From assembly GCA_964463375.1 (NCBI GenBank), contig CAYXBQ010000001.1, positions 1-64,000 on the forward strand: 64,000 bases of DNA, written 5' to 3'. The notes under the pieces are model-generated. The model was not told the origin of the DNA. It was given only the letters and a program-made list of their open reading frames with translations, and searched no databases. The stretch is from UMGS1696 sp964463375. Its GTDB lineage: Bacteria; Bacillota; Clostridia; Oscillospirales; CAG-272. Shown in pieces: positions 15,446-23,295 of the stretch. Within the stretch, counting starts at the first letter, position 1. The number at the start of each line of letters is the position of its first letter. Both the position numbers and the translations under genes were made by a program.

Positions 15446-15690
15446 TACTTCAGCAGACCATTCTTAACAAGGATAGACTTTACAGTTTCGGTGGGCTGTG
15501 CACCATTTGCCAGCCACTGAGCGATCTTTTCGCCTTCCAGCTTTACGGTTGCGGGCTCGGTCATGGGATCATAGTAGCCAACTTCTTCGATGAAACGACC
15601 ATCACGGGGATATCTGGAATCGGCAACAACGATACGGTAGAAAGGAGCCTTCTTCTGACCCATTCTTCTCAGTCTGATCTTAACGGACAT
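15445..15690 (-). CDS. rpsP: 30S ribosomal protein bS16
   Basis: An 81-aa ribosomal protein. Seen: the canonical opening VKIRLRRMGQKKAPFYRIVV and ADSRYPRDGRFIEEVGYYDP. Normal length. SD GGAGG precedes the ATG. Located between ffh and khpA, the standard Firmicutes order ylxM-ffh-rpsP-khpA. Confidence 0.98.
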   Translation of the reverse strand: MSVKIRLRRMGQKKAPFYRIVVADSRYPRDGRFIEEVGYYDPMTEPATVKLEGEKIAQWLANGAQPTETVKSILVKNGLLK

Positions 15691-15753
15691 TTTTCTGTTC
15701 CTCCAAAAATTGTTTTTTTGATATTGTGTTTGTTTTCTATGGAAAAGCCGTCA

Positions 15754-17100
15754 TTATAAGGAAAACGGCATTTTCATCTTACCTTTTTTTCTCCCCTTGC
15801 CATTCATGACACCGGAGAACTGCTTGATGATCTTACTCATCTGGTCATATTGCTTCAACAGCTTGTTGACCTCCTCAACAGAGGTACCACTGCCGATGGC
15901 GATCCGCTTTTTTCTGGCAGCGCCGATCACCTGCGGATGGTCTCTTTCATAGGGGGTCATGGAAAGGATGATCGCTTCGGTATGGGCCATAGCCTTTTCA
16001 TCGATCTGGGCATCCTTCAAGGCACCCGGCTTTACACCAGGCAGCATCCCCACGATCTCTTCGATACTGCCCATATCCTTGATCTGCCGGAACTGATCCA
16101 GATAATCGGTCAGGGTAAAGGTATTCTCCCGGATCCGCTTCTCCAGCTCTTCCGCTTTCTTTTCGTCATAGGATTGCTGTGCTTTCTCGATCAGGGTCAG
16201 TACATCGCCCATGCCCAGGATACGGGAGGCCATTCTATCGGGGTAGAAGGGCTCGATGGCTTCCATCTTTTCGCCGGTACCAATGAACTTGATCGGCTTG
16301 CCGGTCACGTGCCGTACGGACAGAGCCGCACCGCCTCGTGTATCGCCATCCAGCTTGGACAGCACCACGCCGGTGATATCCAGCTTCTCATTGAAGGCAG
16401 TTGCCACATTCACCGCATCCTGACCGGTCATGGCATCCACTACCAGGAGGATCTCCGTCGGATTGGTCAATGCTTTCAGCTCAGTCAGCTCCTGCATCAG
16501 ACCTTCATCCACGTGCAGTCGTCCGGCGGTATCGATGAACACCATGTCATGTCCATGCCGATCCGCATGGACCATGGCAGCTTTTGCAATTTCCTGCGGG
16601 GAGATCTGCCCCATCTCAAAGACAGGCACACCCACGCTTTCGCCGACGACCTTCAACTGGTCGATAGCAGCCGGACGGTATACGTCACAAGCAACCAACA
16701 GGGGACGCTTACCTTGCTTTTTGTACATGCCAGCCAGCTTGGCCGCATGGGTGGTCTTACCGGAACCTTGCAGACCGACCATCATAACTACTGTCGGAGG
16801 CCGGGAAGAGATCGTCAGCTTGGTGTTGGTCTCGCCCATCAGCTGGATCAGCTCCTCGTGTACGATCTTGATGATCTGCTGTGCCGGCATCAGGCTTTCC
16901 AGTACCTCAGCACCCACAGCCCGCTCGGTAACAGTTTTGACAAATTCCCGAACGACCTTGAAGTTTACGTCCGCTTCCAGCAGGGCCAGCTTGACTTCCC
17001 GCATTCCTTCTCGTACATCTGCCTCAGAAAGCTTACCCTTATTTCGGAACTTCTTAAATGCATTATTCAGTTTATCGGATAAACTCGAAAACATTTCCAT
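15754..17100 (-). CDS. ffh: Signal recognition particle GTPase Ffh
   Basis: A 448-aa SRP54 homologue that binds 4.5S/6S-type SRP RNA and signal peptides and targets ribosomes to FtsY. Seen: an N-domain four-helix bundle (residues 1-90); the G1 loop GLQGSGKTTHAAKLA (about 108-122); DVYRPAAIDQL; DTAGRLHVD; SKLDGDTRGGAALS; and GTGEKMEAIEPFYP. A Met-rich M domain follows, with GMLPGVKPGA, GSGTSVEEVNKLLKQ and a basic Lys/Met tail. Directly downstream of ylxM, as in most Gram-positives. Confidence 0.98.
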   Translation of the reverse strand: MEMFSSLSDKLNNAFKKFRNKGKLSEADVREGMREVKLALLEADVNFKVVREFVKTVTERAVGAEVLESLMPAQQIIKIVHEELIQLMGETNTKLTISSRPPTVVMMVGLQGSGKTTHAAKLAGMYKKQGKRPLLVACDVYRPAAIDQLKVVGESVGVPVFEMGQISPQEIAKAAMVHADRHGHDMVFIDTAGRLHVDEGLMQELTELKALTNPTEILLVVDAMTGQDAVNVATAFNEKLDITGVVLSKLDGDTRGGAALSVRHVTGKPIKFIGTGEKMEAIEPFYPDRMASRILGMGDVLTLIEKAQQSYDEKKAEELEKRIRENTFTLTDYLDQFRQIKDMGSIEEIVGMLPGVKPGALKDAQIDEKAMAHTEAIILSMTPYERDHPQVIGAARKKRIAIGSGTSVEEVNKLLKQYDQMSKIIKQFSGVMNGKGRKKGKMKMPFSL

Positions 17101-17157
17101 ACTATTCTCTCCTATGCGAAAGGAACCTATACCGTATGCCCTCCGGAGCCGTCTGTC

Positions 17158-17517
17158 TCAAAAGGACAGGGTATCCAGCACATTTCGGATCTGCTCTATT
17201 TTTTTCCGTATGGGATCGGTCAGCGGCTCTGCCAGCAGATCCTGCAGCTGTTCTTCCACCGCTGCGATCCGCGCATCCAGGCGCTGTGTACGCTCCACCA
17301 AATGCAGGGAAGCATCCAACTCCCGCAGCTCTGCTTCGCTTTTTTTCACCGATTCCCGGATCCCTTGCCTGGAAATACCCGTGATCTCTGCGATCTCTGC
17401 CAATGAATAGTCTTCGTTGTAGTAATACTCCATCAGCTCCCGCTTTCGTTCGGACAACACCTGTCCATATAGATCCATCAGCAGGGGGACCGTCATATCC
17501 TTCTCAAAAATCCTCAT
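17158..17517 (-). CDS. ylxM: YlxM-family HTH protein (SRP pathway associated)
   Basis: A 119-aa predicted DNA/RNA-binding protein with a sigma-70 region 4-like helix-turn-helix. Seen: DLYGQVLSERKRELMEYYYNEDYSLAEIAEITGISRQGIRESVKKSE, quoted in parts, at residues about 15-60, the core of the YlxM family. A C-terminal coiled-coil-like part (RLDARIAAVEEQLQDLL) follows. YlxM modulates SRP in streptococci. The ATG at 17517 is chosen from family length; its SD (GTGGTG) is weak and an ATG at 17496 is an alternative. First gene of the ylxM-ffh-rpsP-khpA operon. Confidence 0.9.
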   Translation of the reverse strand: MRIFEKDMTVPLLMDLYGQVLSERKRELMEYYYNEDYSLAEIAEITGISRQGIRESVKKSEAELRELDASLHLVERTQRLDARIAAVEEQLQDLLAEPLTDPIRKKIEQIRNVLDTLSF

Positions 17518-17551
17518 CACCACATTCACTGTAAAGCAAATCACTTTACAC

Positions 17552-17580
17552 AGTATACCATAAATTCGCTGTTTTGTCAA
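17552..17580 (-). promoter_or_regulatory. Sigma-A promoter of the ylxM-ffh-rpsP-khpA operon
   Basis: On the minus strand a perfect TTGACA (17575-17580), a 17-bp spacer and TATACT (17552-17557), 35 bases before the ylxM start. Confidence 0.85.
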
Positions 17581-17662
17581 GCACTTTTTTCTGTCGGTCG
17601 AGCAAATCCACTGTAGAAAAACCACTATTATAGAATGGCGTTCTTGTTCACATCACACAAAA

Positions 17663-17712
17663 GGAGTCTCCCGTGTATCCGTTTTCAAAGAACAGACACC
17701 CGCAGAGACTCC
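17663..17712 (-). terminator. Terminator after the flavodoxin-like gene
   Basis: On the minus strand GGAGTCTC (17705-17712) pairs with GAGACTCC (17663-17670), with a further GGTGTC/ACAC inner stem, followed by TTTTGTG. Confidence 0.75.
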
Positions 17713-17736
17713 ACAGTGCAGCGTTGTTTACACCGA

Positions 17737-18156
17737 TCAGGTACCTTCTACCTGAGAAACGATGCCTCTCGCCCAGTCTACGACCTTCTGGCGTTCTTCC
17801 AGTGTGATCTTCTTGCCGAAAATACCGCACTTTACATAGTACGTCTGGTCGATCACATTGGTGCCGGCTTCCTTCAGGATATCCTTTACGACCTTCTCAC
17901 CACGGGAGTTCGGTTCGCCGTCTACCAGCAGCACAACGTTCTGGGCCCGGTTGGCATACAGCTCCTTGCAGAAGCGTCTTACTTCGTCAGCGGGATCGGT
18001 GTTGCCCAGGGTCAGCGCCAAAACGACCAGTCTTTCCTTATCGGCCGGATATGCCGGGGGAATATCGTTAACCAGACATCCATATGCTTCCCCGATAGCG
18101 GTAGCATAGGTCACCAGCTTAGCCTTCTTGGAATAATACATAACACGCATTTTCAT
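17737..18156 (-). CDS. Flavodoxin-like domain protein
   Basis: A 139-aa cytosolic alpha/beta protein. Seen: the N-terminal strand and loop VMYYSKKAKLVTYATAIGEAYG, where a flavodoxin would bind the FMN phosphate; then LVVLALTLGNTDPADEVRRFC and VVLLVDGEPNSRGEKVVKDIL; and a late ITLEERQKVVDWARGI. This order matches small flavodoxin-like proteins of Clostridia, but the phosphate loop lacks the classic T/S-x-T-G-x-T, so FMN binding is uncertain. The ATG at 18156 has GGAGGA 9 bases upstream. A TATAAT at 18200-18205 (minus) suggests its own promoter. Electron-transfer role is inferred only. Confidence 0.6.
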   Translation of the reverse strand: MKMRVMYYSKKAKLVTYATAIGEAYGCLVNDIPPAYPADKERLVVLALTLGNTDPADEVRRFCKELYANRAQNVVLLVDGEPNSRGEKVVKDILKEAGTNVIDQTYYVKCGIFGKKITLEERQKVVDWARGIVSQVEGT

Positions 18157-18221
18157 GATAGAGTTCCTCCAGATCTCAGTGTTTTTCTCAAGTCATCTTA
18201 TTATAGCATATTTTCATGAAA

Positions 18222-18279
18222 AAGAAAAGGTGCAATTTGCTATTTCCACCATTTTTGGCAATTGCAACAAAAAGCACCT
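18222..18279 (-). terminator. Terminator after the coaX-ECF operon
   Basis: On the minus strand AGGTGC (18274-18279) pairs with GCACCT (18228-18233), with inner AATTG/CAATT pairing, followed by a T-rich tract. Confidence 0.65.
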
Positions 18280-18330
18280 GCTTGATTTATGTATTATTCA
18301 CAATGTATTTCGGCCATCGATTTCCTCGGA

Positions 18331-18954
18331 TCATCGAATAGCCTTGAAATACTTGGTATTCCGCAGACTGCGTACCACGATGGGGCAAAGGATGATGTTG
18401 ATCAGAAACTCGATCACAAAATTCACGCCAGCCAAACCTGTAAGGATATAGGTGATCGTATTGGTCCCGCCGGCCCATGCCGTCAATGTGTCCTGGAAGA
18501 ACAGGATCATACCCAGACAGAAGATACCGGTATTGAGGATCGGGCAAAGCGCAGAGCCCAGGATCGTTACACCGAAATAATGCCCGTCACTTTTGTCCAT
18601 GAAAGCGCCAGCCTTGTGGAACAAAAACCCCGGTGCCCAACCAGCCAGACCGCCTTTTACCAGACAGAGCAGGGAACAAAGGAAAGGGTTCGCCTGAAAC
18701 AGAATAAAGCCACCGGCATCCATACCGGTCACACACATCACCAGTACGATGATACCAAAGATTAGCCCCAGCGCTGTACCGTAGGCAGGTCCCAGCAGCA
18801 TACCACCGATCACGATAGGCAGTAGCGTCAAGGTGATATTCACCGGCAACAGACCGGCTGTCGCAGCAGAGAGCAGCTGCAATACCACCACCAGCGCAGC
18901 CATAAAGGCTACCTGTACCATTTTGAGGGTTTTTGCTTTCGAATTTGTCATCAT
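18331..18954 (-). CDS. panT: ECF transporter S component, probably for pantothenate
   Basis: A 207-aa integral membrane protein with about six hydrophobic helices, the size and shape of a substrate-binding S component of energy-coupling-factor transporters. Seen: a short basic N-terminus (KAKTLKMVQVAFMAALVVVLQLL) with the A-x-x-x-A-type helix used to contact EcfT; then LTLLPIVIGGMLLGPAYGTALGLIFG, typical of FolT/PanT-like proteins. It directly follows coaX on the same strand, which points to pantothenate as substrate (known coupling of PanT with CoA genes). No ATPase or EcfT gene is in the window, so it would share a group II ECF module encoded elsewhere. SD GGAGGT precedes the start; the next ATG in line is equally possible. 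Confidence 0.7.
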   Translation of the reverse strand: MMTNSKAKTLKMVQVAFMAALVVVLQLLSAATAGLLPVNITLTLLPIVIGGMLLGPAYGTALGLIFGIIVLVMCVTGMDAGGFILFQANPFLCSLLCLVKGGLAGWAPGFLFHKAGAFMDKSDGHYFGVTILGSALCPILNTGIFCLGMILFFQDTLTAWAGGTNTITYILTGLAGVNFVIEFLINIILCPIVVRSLRNTKYFKAIR

Positions 18955-19046
18955 AATGACCTCCAGATTCCGTACTGTCTTCCTGCCATTGCAGGTAAAA
19001 CGTACATAAAGTATTTATAATAAGGCCGTAGCCATATTACCACATC

Positions 19047-19916
19047 TCAAAGTCTTTTTATCGTTCCGTTTTTTCGATACAGTGCCACAGCACCTCGCAG
19101 AGTCAAGTCAGCCACATAGGAAATTTTGTTCCGGCAATAGGGAAGAATGGAAGGGGCTAAACCGCCTGTACCGATCAAAGAAAGCTTTTTGTCATCCACA
19201 TTACCGTAGGTCTCCCGTATGTTCCGAAGAAAACCATCGATCATCAACACATGCCCGCCGATCACACCAGAACGGATCGATTCGCTGGTGGATTTTCCCA
19301 GCAGCTCTTGTGGTTTTTCCAGCGAAACCGTCGATAGCAGCGCCGCCGAATCCGTAAGTGCTGCCAAGGACACCGCAATGCCTGGCATAATGATCGTTCC
19401 TAAAACTTCTTTTTGGCAATTGACGTATGTGAGCGTAGTCGCTGTACCTACATCCAACACGACAAATGGCGGCTCCACATACAGGAAAGCACCGGCCACA
19501 TTGGCCACGATATCGGCACCCAGTTGCTCCGGATTTTGGATCTTGATCCCAAAGCCGGTGCGTACACCATGACCGATCAAGAGCGGTTGTACGCCTGTCA
19601 AAGTTTTAGCAGCTTTGGCAATGGTATCGGTCAGCGAAGGCACTACAGAAGCGATCACGCAGGCATCCAATGTACGGGATGGATCTGACGTGGTGGGCAT
19701 ACCAAACGGCGTTTGCATACCGGAAGATTGAAAGCCGATCCCATGGTAAGAAAGAAACTGGCAGAACAACAGCATATATTCGTCTGCCGACAAATGCTTC
19801 GCTGCGATCTTGAACCGACACAGGCAGCTATCATCCGTCGTCAGATCCGCATCCGCTGCACAACGAAAAACGCCGCAGGATATGCTGGAATTGCCAATAT
19901 CGATTGCAAGGATCAT
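19047..19916 (-). CDS. coaX: Type III pantothenate kinase
   Basis: A 289-aa ASKHA-fold kinase that phosphorylates pantothenate, the first step of CoA synthesis, and is not inhibited by CoA. Seen: MILAIDIGNSSISCGVF (phosphate-1 motif), GADIVANVAGAF, VVLDVGTATTLTYV (phosphate-2), PGIAVSLAAL and LIGTGGLAPSI near the end. It carries a longer loop after residue 20 than most CoaX. Start at the ATG at 19916 because the family N-terminus begins there, with GGAGG 10 bases upstream. Heads an operon with the S component. A perfect 10-bp inverted repeat overlaps its likely -10 box (20047-20070). Confidence 0.93.
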   Translation of the reverse strand: MILAIDIGNSSISCGVFRCAADADLTTDDSCLCRFKIAAKHLSADEYMLLFCQFLSYHGIGFQSSGMQTPFGMPTTSDPSRTLDACVIASVVPSLTDTIAKAAKTLTGVQPLLIGHGVRTGFGIKIQNPEQLGADIVANVAGAFLYVEPPFVVLDVGTATTLTYVNCQKEVLGTIIMPGIAVSLAALTDSAALLSTVSLEKPQELLGKSTSESIRSGVIGGHVLMIDGFLRNIRETYGNVDDKKLSLIGTGGLAPSILPYCRNKISYVADLTLRGAVALYRKNGTIKRL

Positions 19917-20046
19917 AGTCGCCGTACCTCCTATAGATTCGTCCTTGTTGAGCCGCACCACCGACCGTCGAGTATATGCCGCTGGGTAACAACACCGCGA
20001 TTTGCCGTAGAAATACCGTATGGGTCCAGATTTCGCTTCCCTCAAT

Positions 20047-20070
20047 TATACAAAATTTGCATTTTGTATA
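20047..20070 (-). promoter_or_regulatory. Perfect inverted repeat over the coaX promoter (candidate operator)
   Basis: TATACAAAAT (20047-20056), TTGC, ATTTTGTATA (20061-20070): 10-bp arms without mismatch. On the minus strand a TATAAT (20045-20050) overlaps one arm, so a protein bound here would block transcription of coaX and the S-component gene. Confidence 0.55.
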
Positions 20071-20123
20071 AAAACATATATGGGAAATTGGGTAGCACGT
20101 ATAGCTACATTGTACCGAAAAAA

Positions 20124-20166
20124 AGGCACCCTGTCAATGGGTATTGCCCACAAAAACAAGGTGCCT
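20124..20166 (-). terminator. Terminator of spoIIID
   Basis: On the minus strand AGGCACC (20160-20166) pairs with GGTGCCT (20124-20130) followed by a long T-run (TTTTTTT). Confidence 0.85.
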
Positions 20167-20188
20167 GTATGTCCGTTTTCCGTTCAGT

Positions 20189-20491
20189 TTATGAGAGGCT
20201 CCCATCCGTGGCTACAGATATGTTTTCCTCATGTTTGTATTTTCGTCTGGTCGCCTCGCCGCCACGCAAATGCCGTTCCGATTTATTTTTTTCGAACAGC
20301 ATATGGACTTCGGCCGCCAGTGGTGGATTGATATGCGGCAGCTTCTCGCTGACATCCTTATGCACAGTGGATTTGCTGATACCAAAACGGTCTGCGGTAC
20401 TGCGCACTGTGGATTGGTTCTCGATCAGATACAGTGCCAATTCTTCGCAGCGTTCCCTAACCTCCGGTAACGGTTTGCTGATATGATTCAT
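20189..20491 (-). CDS. spoIIID: Stage III sporulation transcriptional regulator SpoIIID
   Basis: A 100-aa DNA-binding protein that activates and represses many mother-cell genes after sigma-E. Seen: the helix-turn-helix STVRSTADRFGISKSTVHKD (about residues 27-46) and the near-invariant RHLRGGEATRRKYK (about 73-86), which supplies the second, minor-groove contact. Family length is about 90-95 aa. Start at the ATG at 20491, preceded by GGGGG. A sigma-E-type promoter is visible at 20524-20552. Confidence 0.97.
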   Translation of the reverse strand: MNHISKPLPEVRERCEELALYLIENQSTVRSTADRFGISKSTVHKDVSEKLPHINPPLAAEVHMLFEKNKSERHLRGGEATRRKYKHEENISVATDGSLS

Positions 20492-20523
20492 GATGCCCCC
20501 AATGTTTGGTGTTTTCCATTAGG

Positions 20524-20552
20524 AGTATATGAATCCGTTCCCGATTTATGCC
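20524..20552 (-). promoter_or_regulatory. Putative sigma-E promoter of spoIIID
   Basis: On the minus strand GGCATAAA (20545-20552), a 13-bp spacer and CATATACT (20524-20531) match the sigma-E layout. The -10 lies 32 bases before the start codon, and spoIIID belongs to the sigma-E regulon in Bacillus. Confidence 0.5.
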
Positions 20553-20587
20553 AGCAGTTTCCGCCACATTATTATACAAAATATTTC

Positions 20588-22144
20588 TTAGAGGATGACC
20601 CGGAGTTTTTGTGCTATGATCTCTTGTTCTGTCAGTGTATATCGCAGCATCAGCGGCATAAAGGCATTGCCAGTGCTTTCCGCACCCAGGATCATATTGC
20701 CGTAGAACAGGATCTCCCCGGATACAGCATGGTTTCCTACAGGCTTTTCCAAATGCAGGATCGGCTGTAGCTGCCATACCTGTGCTTCTCCCACCCGTGG
20801 GATCTCGCTCCACGTTTGCTGGCACTGGGCCGTCACATAGGTCGTCTCCTGCATCTGGAGCATCAAAGGCTGCTTGCGTTCGTTTGCCAGCACCCGGATC
20901 GTCACGGTATTTTCCAGCGGATAGTTTGTTTGAACGCACAGCTGTACACCGCAGACGGTATAGATACCCGATACGGGATACAGGAACAATGCTGTATGTG
21001 CATCCTTCTCTACGACGCTATAACGGCCAACAGCAGCCAAACCTTCCCCGCCCCGCATGGAACAACACCAGTACGCTTCGTAGGTCGAGCAGGCCAGCAA
21101 ATGGTTATCCGGCTTTTCCACAGCACCCAGACAAGTGTCTGTACCAAAGCCACCATTGGCACGTTCGCCGGCATACAGTGCATTATACAAAATCCGCTGT
21201 GCCATTTCGGCATATTCCGGCTTTCCTGTATACTGATACAGCTGTGCTGCCACCATGAAGGAATCGATCACGGCGCATGGCTCTGTCCATTCCGGTCTGC
21301 CGAACCAGTTGTAGTTGGCATAGTTTGCAGTCATGCCTTCTGCCTGGTACAAAGCAAAGATCTTCTCCACGAACGCAAGCTTTGCGGGATCCCGATCCTG
21401 TTCATACAGGCGCAGCATACCACGGCAGCCGGTCAATGTGGCGTGGGTCTGCACGGATATGGAAAGGAATGGAATGGTGTAGAAACCGGTTACCATTTCC
21501 TCCAGTAGCGTGTGCAGCTGCTCCACCAAGCTCCGGTCACTTGATTCCTTTACCAGCAGTACATATGCCTGACTCAGACCATCCAGCGGTATGTAGGCAC
21601 AGCCGGTATCCGAGGAAAGGTACCAATGTCCCACCTTCTTGCCGATATGTCCGGATTCTTTCCCGTCTGTCACCCGGTCTTCCGGTCGAATGGGATACAC
21701 GGCATACAGACCGGTCGCTGGCAAAAAAAGGTTTTGTACGATGGCTTCGATCCGATGTAGGACAGGCAAGCTACGTGCCGTATCCGCTTTGTGGAGCAGA
21801 TAATATTCGCAAAGTCCACGCAGCAGCCAGCCATGGCCGGAAAGCTGCTGTTCGTCTATGTCTCCATCGGGCAGCACCTTCCGCAGATAGCCTTTTTCGT
21901 TTACATGTTCTTCCAGCTTTTCTACGATCTCGTCTAAGTATGCCGGTTTTCGTCCCGTGATCTGCGTCAGCATGGTCAAGGCAAGGATGGTGCGCCCTTC
22001 CCAGTCGCCGGGCCAGCCACCGGATTCTACGGTAAAAATATTCTCCGGCTGATACATGGGTCCTTCCAACCGGGTAAACAGCAGCTCTGCACGGTTTTGC
22101 AGATCGCCCTGTGCTTTGACATCTGTATATGGAATGCTATTCAT
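20588..22144 (-). CDS. GH127-like (DUF1680) glycoside hydrolase
   Basis: A 518-aa cytosolic protein with the look of an alpha/alpha-barrel glycosidase of the beta-L-arabinofuranosidase (GH127/DUF1680) group. Seen: ESGGWPGDWEGRTILALTML (about 41-60), a first barrel helix pair seen in the family; LSGHGWLLRGLCEYY; and HLLACSTYEAYWCCSMRGGEGLA (in parts, residues about 353-375), where a Cys cluster sits like the zinc/Cys site of GH127, followed by a C-terminal beta-rich part. No signal peptide. The exact C-x-C-C spacing differs from the classical C-C-P-P-N, so substrate and family number are uncertain. SD GGAGGAAGG precedes the start. Confidence 0.6.
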   Translation of the reverse strand: MNSIPYTDVKAQGDLQNRAELLFTRLEGPMYQPENIFTVESGGWPGDWEGRTILALTMLTQITGRKPAYLDEIVEKLEEHVNEKGYLRKVLPDGDIDEQQLSGHGWLLRGLCEYYLLHKADTARSLPVLHRIEAIVQNLFLPATGLYAVYPIRPEDRVTDGKESGHIGKKVGHWYLSSDTGCAYIPLDGLSQAYVLLVKESSDRSLVEQLHTLLEEMVTGFYTIPFLSISVQTHATLTGCRGMLRLYEQDRDPAKLAFVEKIFALYQAEGMTANYANYNWFGRPEWTEPCAVIDSFMVAAQLYQYTGKPEYAEMAQRILYNALYAGERANGGFGTDTCLGAVEKPDNHLLACSTYEAYWCCSMRGGEGLAAVGRYSVVEKDAHTALFLYPVSGIYTVCGVQLCVQTNYPLENTVTIRVLANERKQPLMLQMQETTYVTAQCQQTWSEIPRVGEAQVWQLQPILHLEKPVGNHAVSGEILFYGNMILGAESTGNAFMPLMLRYTLTEQEIIAQKLRVIL

Positions 22145-22167
22145 AAAGCCCTTCCTCCTGCGGATAC

Positions 22168-22199
22168 AAAAATCCCGTACCCAAAGATACGAGATTTTT
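22168..22199. terminator. Bidirectional terminator between galM and the GH127-like gene
   Basis: AAAAATCCCGTA (22168-22179) pairs with TACGAGATTTTT (22188-22199), one mismatch, with A/T tracts on both sides. It ends the galE-galM unit on the minus strand. Confidence 0.75.
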
Positions 22200-22212
22200 G
22201 TTATAGTATAGT

Positions 22213-23274
22213 TTATTCACCAAACTGATAAATGGTGGTCTTGTCGTACGTGTCGCCGGCCTGCAGGATCATGTTGCCTTCAAAGCCGGGCAGATTGATG
22301 CTGTTGGGCATAGCCTGGGTCTCCATGCACACGCCACAGTGCTTGTACTGCTTCACACCATTCTTGAATGCCGGATCGTTGGTGTCGATCATGTTGGCGG
22401 TGTAGATCTGTACGCAGGGCTGGTCGGTATACATCTTCATGGTTCTGCCGGATACAGGGTCACGCAGGATACCACGCAGTGCCACTTCCTTGCTTTCGCC
22501 ACAGAACAGGAAGTTGTTGTCATATCCACCGAATTCCTGCATCATGGGATAGGGATCGGCAAAGCCTTCGCCCAGCTTCTTTTCGGTGCGGAAATCATAG
22601 GGCGTACCGGTCACATCGATGAAGGTACCATCGGGCAGCAGGTTGCTGTCTACGGCGTTGATCCGGTCGCAGTCCAGCCACAGCATATGGTCATCTACCA
22701 CGCCATTGGCATAGCCGGCCAGGTTGAAGTACGAGTGGTTGGTCATGCTAATGATGGTGGTCTTATCGGTGGTAGCTTCGTAGTGGATGGACAGCTCACC
22801 CTTTTCCAGCAGCGTATAGGTGACCTTCACGGTCAATGTACCGGGGTAGCCTTCTTCACCGTCCTTGCTCACGTAGGTCAGCACCAGAGCGGGATTCTTA
22901 GCGTCGTCCATGGGTTCAACGTCCCACAGCTTGGCATTGAAGCCATCCTTACCGCCATGGAGAGAGTGAGGACCATCGTTGCAGAACATGGTGTATTCCT
23001 TTCCTTCCAGCGTGAACTTCCCGTTGGCCAAGCGATTGCCCACCCGTCCGATCAGCGCACCCTGGTAACCGCCAGAGGTCAGGTATCCGTCTACGTTGTC
23101 AAAGCCACAGATCACGTCTGCCACTTCGCCGGCGGCGTTCTTGACCCACATATTGGTCAGGATACCACCCAGATTCAGGATCTGCACAGACAGGCAGCTG
23201 CCGTTTTCCAGCACGTATGCATCCACGGGACAGCCACAGGGCTTCTTGCCAAAGCTTTTCTTTGTGATTGCCAT
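22213..23274 (-). CDS. galM: Aldose 1-epimerase (galactose mutarotase)
   Basis: A 353-aa cytosolic enzyme that interconverts the alpha and beta anomers of galactose and glucose. Seen: GCPVDAYVLENG at the N-terminus; GRVGNRLANGKFTLEGKEY; HSLHGGKDGFNAKLW, where the family His acts as general acid; MTNHSYFNLAG; and VCMETQAMPNSINLPGF near the C-terminus, where the Glu is the general base. Normal length. It follows galE by 21 bases, in one transcript with it, and ends at a terminator. Confidence 0.96.
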   Translation of the reverse strand: MAITKKSFGKKPCGCPVDAYVLENGSCLSVQILNLGGILTNMWVKNAAGEVADVICGFDNVDGYLTSGGYQGALIGRVGNRLANGKFTLEGKEYTMFCNDGPHSLHGGKDGFNAKLWDVEPMDDAKNPALVLTYVSKDGEEGYPGTLTVKVTYTLLEKGELSIHYEATTDKTTIISMTNHSYFNLAGYANGVVDDHMLWLDCDRINAVDSNLLPDGTFIDVTGTPYDFRTEKKLGEGFADPYPMMQEFGGYDNNFLFCGESKEVALRGILRDPVSGRTMKMYTDQPCVQIYTANMIDTNDPAFKNGVKQYKHCGVCMETQAMPNSINLPGFEGNMILQAGDTYDKTTIYQFGE

Positions 23275-23295
23275 TGTTATTTTCCTCCGGCTTTC

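Noticed and set aside
18331..18954. Folate (FolT) rather than pantothenate S component
   Set aside because: S components are hard to tell apart, but direct linkage to coaX and lack of a THF riboswitch favour pantothenate.
20588..22144. Lantibiotic-cyclase-like reading of the alpha/alpha barrel
   Set aside because: The N-terminal GGWPGDWEGR text and length fit GH127-type hydrolases better, and no lantibiotic genes lie nearby.
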